Source of the DNA: Pseudomonadota bacterium
GTDB lineage: Bacteria; Pseudomonadota; Gammaproteobacteria; Xanthomonadales; Xanthomonadaceae
Length of the DNA: 15,892 nucleotides
Assembly (NCBI GenBank): GCA_023457475.1
Contig: JAEWLO010000426.1
Span: 1-15,892 of the forward strand
Direction of reading: 5' to 3'
A model generated the notes under the pieces. It did not search any database. It worked only from the letters and a program-made list of their open reading frames with translations, and had not been told where the DNA came from. The translations under genes were made by a program, and so were the position numbers. Below, in pieces: positions 13,215 to 15,892 of the stretch (position 1 is its first letter; every line of letters starts with the position of its first letter).

Positions 13215-15854
13215 ATGACCAGCGTCGAACCCAACGTCTACGACCCGCAGCAGGTTGAATCCGCGGCCCAGAAATTCTGGGACGCCACCCGTGCCTTCGA
13301 GGTGAACGAGACTTCGGACAAGCCGAAGTACTACTGCCTCTCGATGCTGCCGTACCCGTCCGGTGCGCTGCACATGGGCCACGTGCGCAACTACACGATT
13401 GGCGACGTCATCAGCCGCTACAAGCGCATGACCGGCCACAACGTGCTGCAGCCGATGGGCTGGGACGCCTTCGGCCTGCCGGCCGAGAACGCGGCCATCA
13501 AGAACAAGACCGCGCCGGCCAAGTGGACCTACGCCAACATCGACCACATGCGCACCCAGCTGAAGTCGCTGGGTTATGCCATCGACTGGTCGCGCGAGTT
13601 CGCCACCTGCACGCCGGAGTACTACGTGCATGAGCAGCGCATGTTCACCCGCCTGATGCGCAAGGGCCTGGCCTACCGCCGCAACGCGGTGGTGAACTGG
13701 GACCCGATCGACCAGACCGTGCTGGCCAATGAGCAGGTCATCGACGGCCGTGGCTGGCGCTCCGGCGCGCTGGTGGAAAAGCGCGAGATTCCGCAGTGGT
13801 TCCTGCGCATCACCGATTACGCCCAGGAACTGCTGGACGGCCTGGACGACCTGCCGGGCTGGCCGGATTCGGTCAAGACCATGCAGCGCAACTGGATCGG
13901 CCGCTCGGAAGGGCTGGAGATCCAGTTCGACGTGCGCGACGCCGACGGCAGCGCGCTGGACCCGCTGCGCGTGTTCACCACCCGCCCGGACACCGTGATG
14001 GGCGTGACCTTCGTGTCGATCGCCGCCGAACACCCGCTCGCCCTGCACGCGGCGAGGAACAACCCGACCCTGGCCGCGCTGCTGGCCGAGATGAAGCAGG
14101 GCGGTGTGTCCGAAGCCGAACTGGAAACCCAGGAAAAGCGCGGCATGGACACCGGCCTGCGCGCCGTGCACCCGGTGACCGGCGATACCGTGCCGGTGTG
14201 GGTGGCCAACTTCGTGCTGATGGGCTACGGGACCGGTGCGGTGATGGCCGTGCCGGGCCATGACCAGCGTGATTTCGAGTTTGCCAACAAGTACAGCCTG
14301 CCGATCCGTCAGGTCATCGCGCTGAAGGCTCCGCGCAAGGACGAGGGCGACTACGACTCGACCCGCTGGCAGGACTGGTACGGCGACAAGAGCCGCGAAT
14401 CCGAGCTGATCAACTCGGCCGAGTTCGACGGCCTGGACTTCCAGGGCGCGTTCGAGGCGCTGGCCGAGCGTTTCGAGCGCAAGGCCCAGGGCCAGCGCCG
14501 CGTGAACTACCGCCTACGCGACTGGGGCGTGAGCCGCCAGCGTTATTGGGGCTGTCCGATTCCGGTCATCTACTGCCCGAAGTGCGGTGCGCTGCCGGTG
14601 CCGGAAGAGCAGCTGCCGGTGGTGCTGCCGGAAGACGTCAACTTCGTCGGTACCGGTTCGCCGATCAAGGCCGACCCGGAATGGCGCAAGACCACCTGCC
14701 CGGACTGCGGCGGCGCGGCCGAGCGCGAGACCGACACCTTCGACACCTTCATGGAGTCGAGCTGGTACTACGCGCGCTACACCTCGCCGGGTGCCCGCGA
14801 CGCGGTGGACAAGCGCGGCAACTACTGGCTGCCGGTGGACCAGTACATCGGCGGCATCGAACACGCGATCCTGCACCTGATGTACTTCCGTTTCTTCCAC
14901 AAGCTGCTGCGTGATGCGCGCATGGTGGACAGCAACGAGCCGGCGCAGAACCTGTTGTGCCAGGGCATGGTCATCGCCGATACCTACTTCCGCCCGAACC
15001 CGGACGGTTCGAAGGACTGGATCAATCCAGCCGACGTGGACGTGCAGCGTGACGAGCGCGGCCGCATCACCGGTGCCACGCTGATCGCGGACGGCCAGCC
15101 GGTGCAGATCGGCGGCACCGAGAAAATGTCCAAGTCGAAGAACAACGGGGTGGACCCGCAGGCCATGGTGGGCAAGTACGGTGCCGACACCGTGCGTCTG
15201 TTCTCCATGTTCGCCGCGCCGCCGGAGCAGTCGCTGGAATGGAACGAAGCCGGCGTCGACGGCATGGCGCGCTTCCTGCGCCGGCTGTGGGCGCAGGTGC
15301 ACAAGCATGCCGCCGACGGGGCCGCACCGGCATTGGACGTGGCCGCGCTTACTGCCGAGCAGAAAGCGCTGCGCCGCAAGACCCACGAGACCATCGGCAA
15401 GGTCGGCGACGACTACGGCCGCCGCCACAGCTTCAACACTGCTATTGCCGCGGTGATGGAGCTGATGAACGCGCTGGCGAAGTTCGATGACAGCTCCGAG
15501 CAGGGCCGTGCGGTCCGCCAGGAAGCTCTGCAGGCCACCGTGCTGCTGCTCAACCCGATCACCCCGCATGCCAGCCACGCGCTGTGGCAGGTGCTGGGCC
15601 GCGGCGAGACGCTGCTGGAAGACCAGCGCTTCCCGCAGGCCGACGCCGCCGCGCTGGTGCGCGACGCCGTCACCCTGGCGGTGCAGGTCAACGGCAAGCT
15701 GCGCGGCACCATCGAGGTGGCCGCCGATGCCCCGCGTGACCAGATCGAGGCGCTGGGCGTGGCCGAGCCGAATGCGGCGAAGTTCCTGGAAGGTCTGACC
15801 GTGCGCAAGGTGATCATCGTGCCGGGCAAGATCGTGAACATCGTGGCCGCCTGA
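13215..15854 (+). CDS. leuS: Leucyl-tRNA synthetase
   Basis: Class Ia aminoacyl-tRNA synthetase that charges tRNA-Leu in the cytoplasm; essential. The complete 879-residue protein starts at ATG 13215 (MTSVEPNVYDP), the usual N terminus of bacterial LeuRS. An in-frame GTG at 13155 would add 20 atypical residues. The catalytic HIGH motif is HMGH at 53-56, and the KMSKS loop is at 637-641. The CP1 editing domain shows TTRPDT at 255-260 and GTGAVMAVPGHD at 339-350, where D350 is the conserved editing aspartate. Two CxxC pairs (C454/C457 and C495/C498) can form the zinc-binding insertion. The tRNA-binding C-terminal domain ends in VRKVIIVPGKIVNIV. Nothing is missing or unusual. Confidence 0.98.
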   Translation: MTSVEPNVYDPQQVESAAQKFWDATRAFEVNETSDKPKYYCLSMLPYPSGALHMGHVRNYTIGDVISRYKRMTGHNVLQPMGWDAFGLPAENAAIKNKTAPAKWTYANIDHMRTQLKSLGYAIDWSREFATCTPEYYVHEQRMFTRLMRKGLAYRRNAVVNWDPIDQTVLANEQVIDGRGWRSGALVEKREIPQWFLRITDYAQELLDGLDDLPGWPDSVKTMQRNWIGRSEGLEIQFDVRDADGSALDPLRVFTTRPDTVMGVTFVSIAAEHPLALHAARNNPTLAALLAEMKQGGVSEAELETQEKRGMDTGLRAVHPVTGDTVPVWVANFVLMGYGTGAVMAVPGHDQRDFEFANKYSLPIRQVIALKAPRKDEGDYDSTRWQDWYGDKSRESELINSAEFDGLDFQGAFEALAERFERKAQGQRRVNYRLRDWGVSRQRYWGCPIPVIYCPKCGALPVPEEQLPVVLPEDVNFVGTGSPIKADPEWRKTTCPDCGGAAERETDTFDTFMESSWYYARYTSPGARDAVDKRGNYWLPVDQYIGGIEHAILHLMYFRFFHKLLRDARMVDSNEPAQNLLCQGMVIADTYFRPNPDGSKDWINPADVDVQRDERGRITGATLIADGQPVQIGGTEKMSKSKNNGVDPQAMVGKYGADTVRLFSMFAAPPEQSLEWNEAGVDGMARFLRRLWAQVHKHAADGAAPALDVAALTAEQKALRRKTHETIGKVGDDYGRRHSFNTAIAAVMELMNALAKFDDSSEQGRAVRQEALQATVLLLNPITPHASHALWQVLGRGETLLEDQRFPQADAAALVRDAVTLAVQVNGKLRGTIEVAADAPRDQIEALGVAEPNAAKFLEGLTVRKVIIVPGKIVNIVAA

Positions 15855-15892
15855 TCGTCGTGGCGGGGGCGGGCCCGCCCCACCCCCCCCCG

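Noticed and set aside
13121..13258. Upstream reading frame overlapping the leuS start, as a possible leader peptide
   Set aside because: It has no run of leucine codons and no properly spaced ribosome-binding site, so attenuation is not supported.
13113..14261. Minus-strand open frame inside leuS
   Set aside because: It is antisense to the conserved LeuRS catalytic and editing domains, and its composition is that of a shadow frame.
15866..15892. GC palindrome and C run after leuS as a terminator
   Set aside because: The palindrome GGGGCGGGCCCGCCCC has no loop and no T run, and the window ends here, so termination cannot be judged.
1..15892. CRISPR array, tRNA or rRNA genes, insertion sequence or integrase
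   Set aside because: No regularly spaced repeats, no tRNA-like folds and no transposase or integrase motifs were seen on either strand.

Overview
The window is high-GC proteobacterial DNA. It most likely comes from Stenotrophomonas or a close relative in the Xanthomonadaceae. The main evidence is a set of short palindromic repeats that open with GTAG (for example GTAGAGCCACGCCCTGCGTGGCT), which is the pattern of the SMAG/GTAG REP family of Stenotrophomonas. The housekeeping genes (leuS, a YbbN/CnoX-like thioredoxin, DUF885, DUF502, DUF4442, DUF998) fit that assignment. Species cannot be decided from the sequence alone.

Region 1 (1-4813, all + strand) is part of a type III secretion system of the Inv/Mxi-Spa (Salmonella SPI-1) class. 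It starts with the 3' part of an IagB-like lytic transglycosylase. After a 179 bp gap come sctD (PrgH), sctF (needle, PrgI), sctI (inner rod, PrgJ), sctJ (PrgK lipoprotein), sctK (OrgA), sctL (OrgB) and a 92-residue unknown protein in the position of OrgC/MxiL. Gene order matches prgHIJK-orgABC exactly. From sctI onward the genes overlap at their ends, which suggests coupled translation. A strong hairpin separates the needle gene from the inner-rod gene. The export gate, ATPase, secretin, translocon and effectors are not in the window and would have to lie upstream of base 1.

A GC-rich terminator hairpin and a REP element (4819-4873) mark the end of the secretion operon. Beyond them lies ordinary chromosome. 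Region 2 (4877-12279) carries, on the minus strand, a secreted DUF885 protein, a DUF502 membrane protein, a DUF4442 hotdog protein, a CHASE2-GGDEF protein with a degenerate active site, and a CnoX-like thioredoxin/TPR protein. One plus-strand gene (7793-8917) encodes an unrecognised membrane-anchored, cysteine-containing protein. REP elements sit in several of the gaps, and one supplies the stop codon of that gene.

Region 3 (12405-15854, + strand) holds a DUF998 membrane protein and the complete leuS gene. No tRNA, rRNA, CRISPR array, integrase or transposase was seen. No gap between genes exceeds 300 bases. The most notable features are the SPI-1-class basal-body operon in a Stenotrophomonas-like genome, the GGDEF protein that has lost its catalytic motif but kept an I-site, and two adjacent operator-like dyads in front of the DUF4442 gene.
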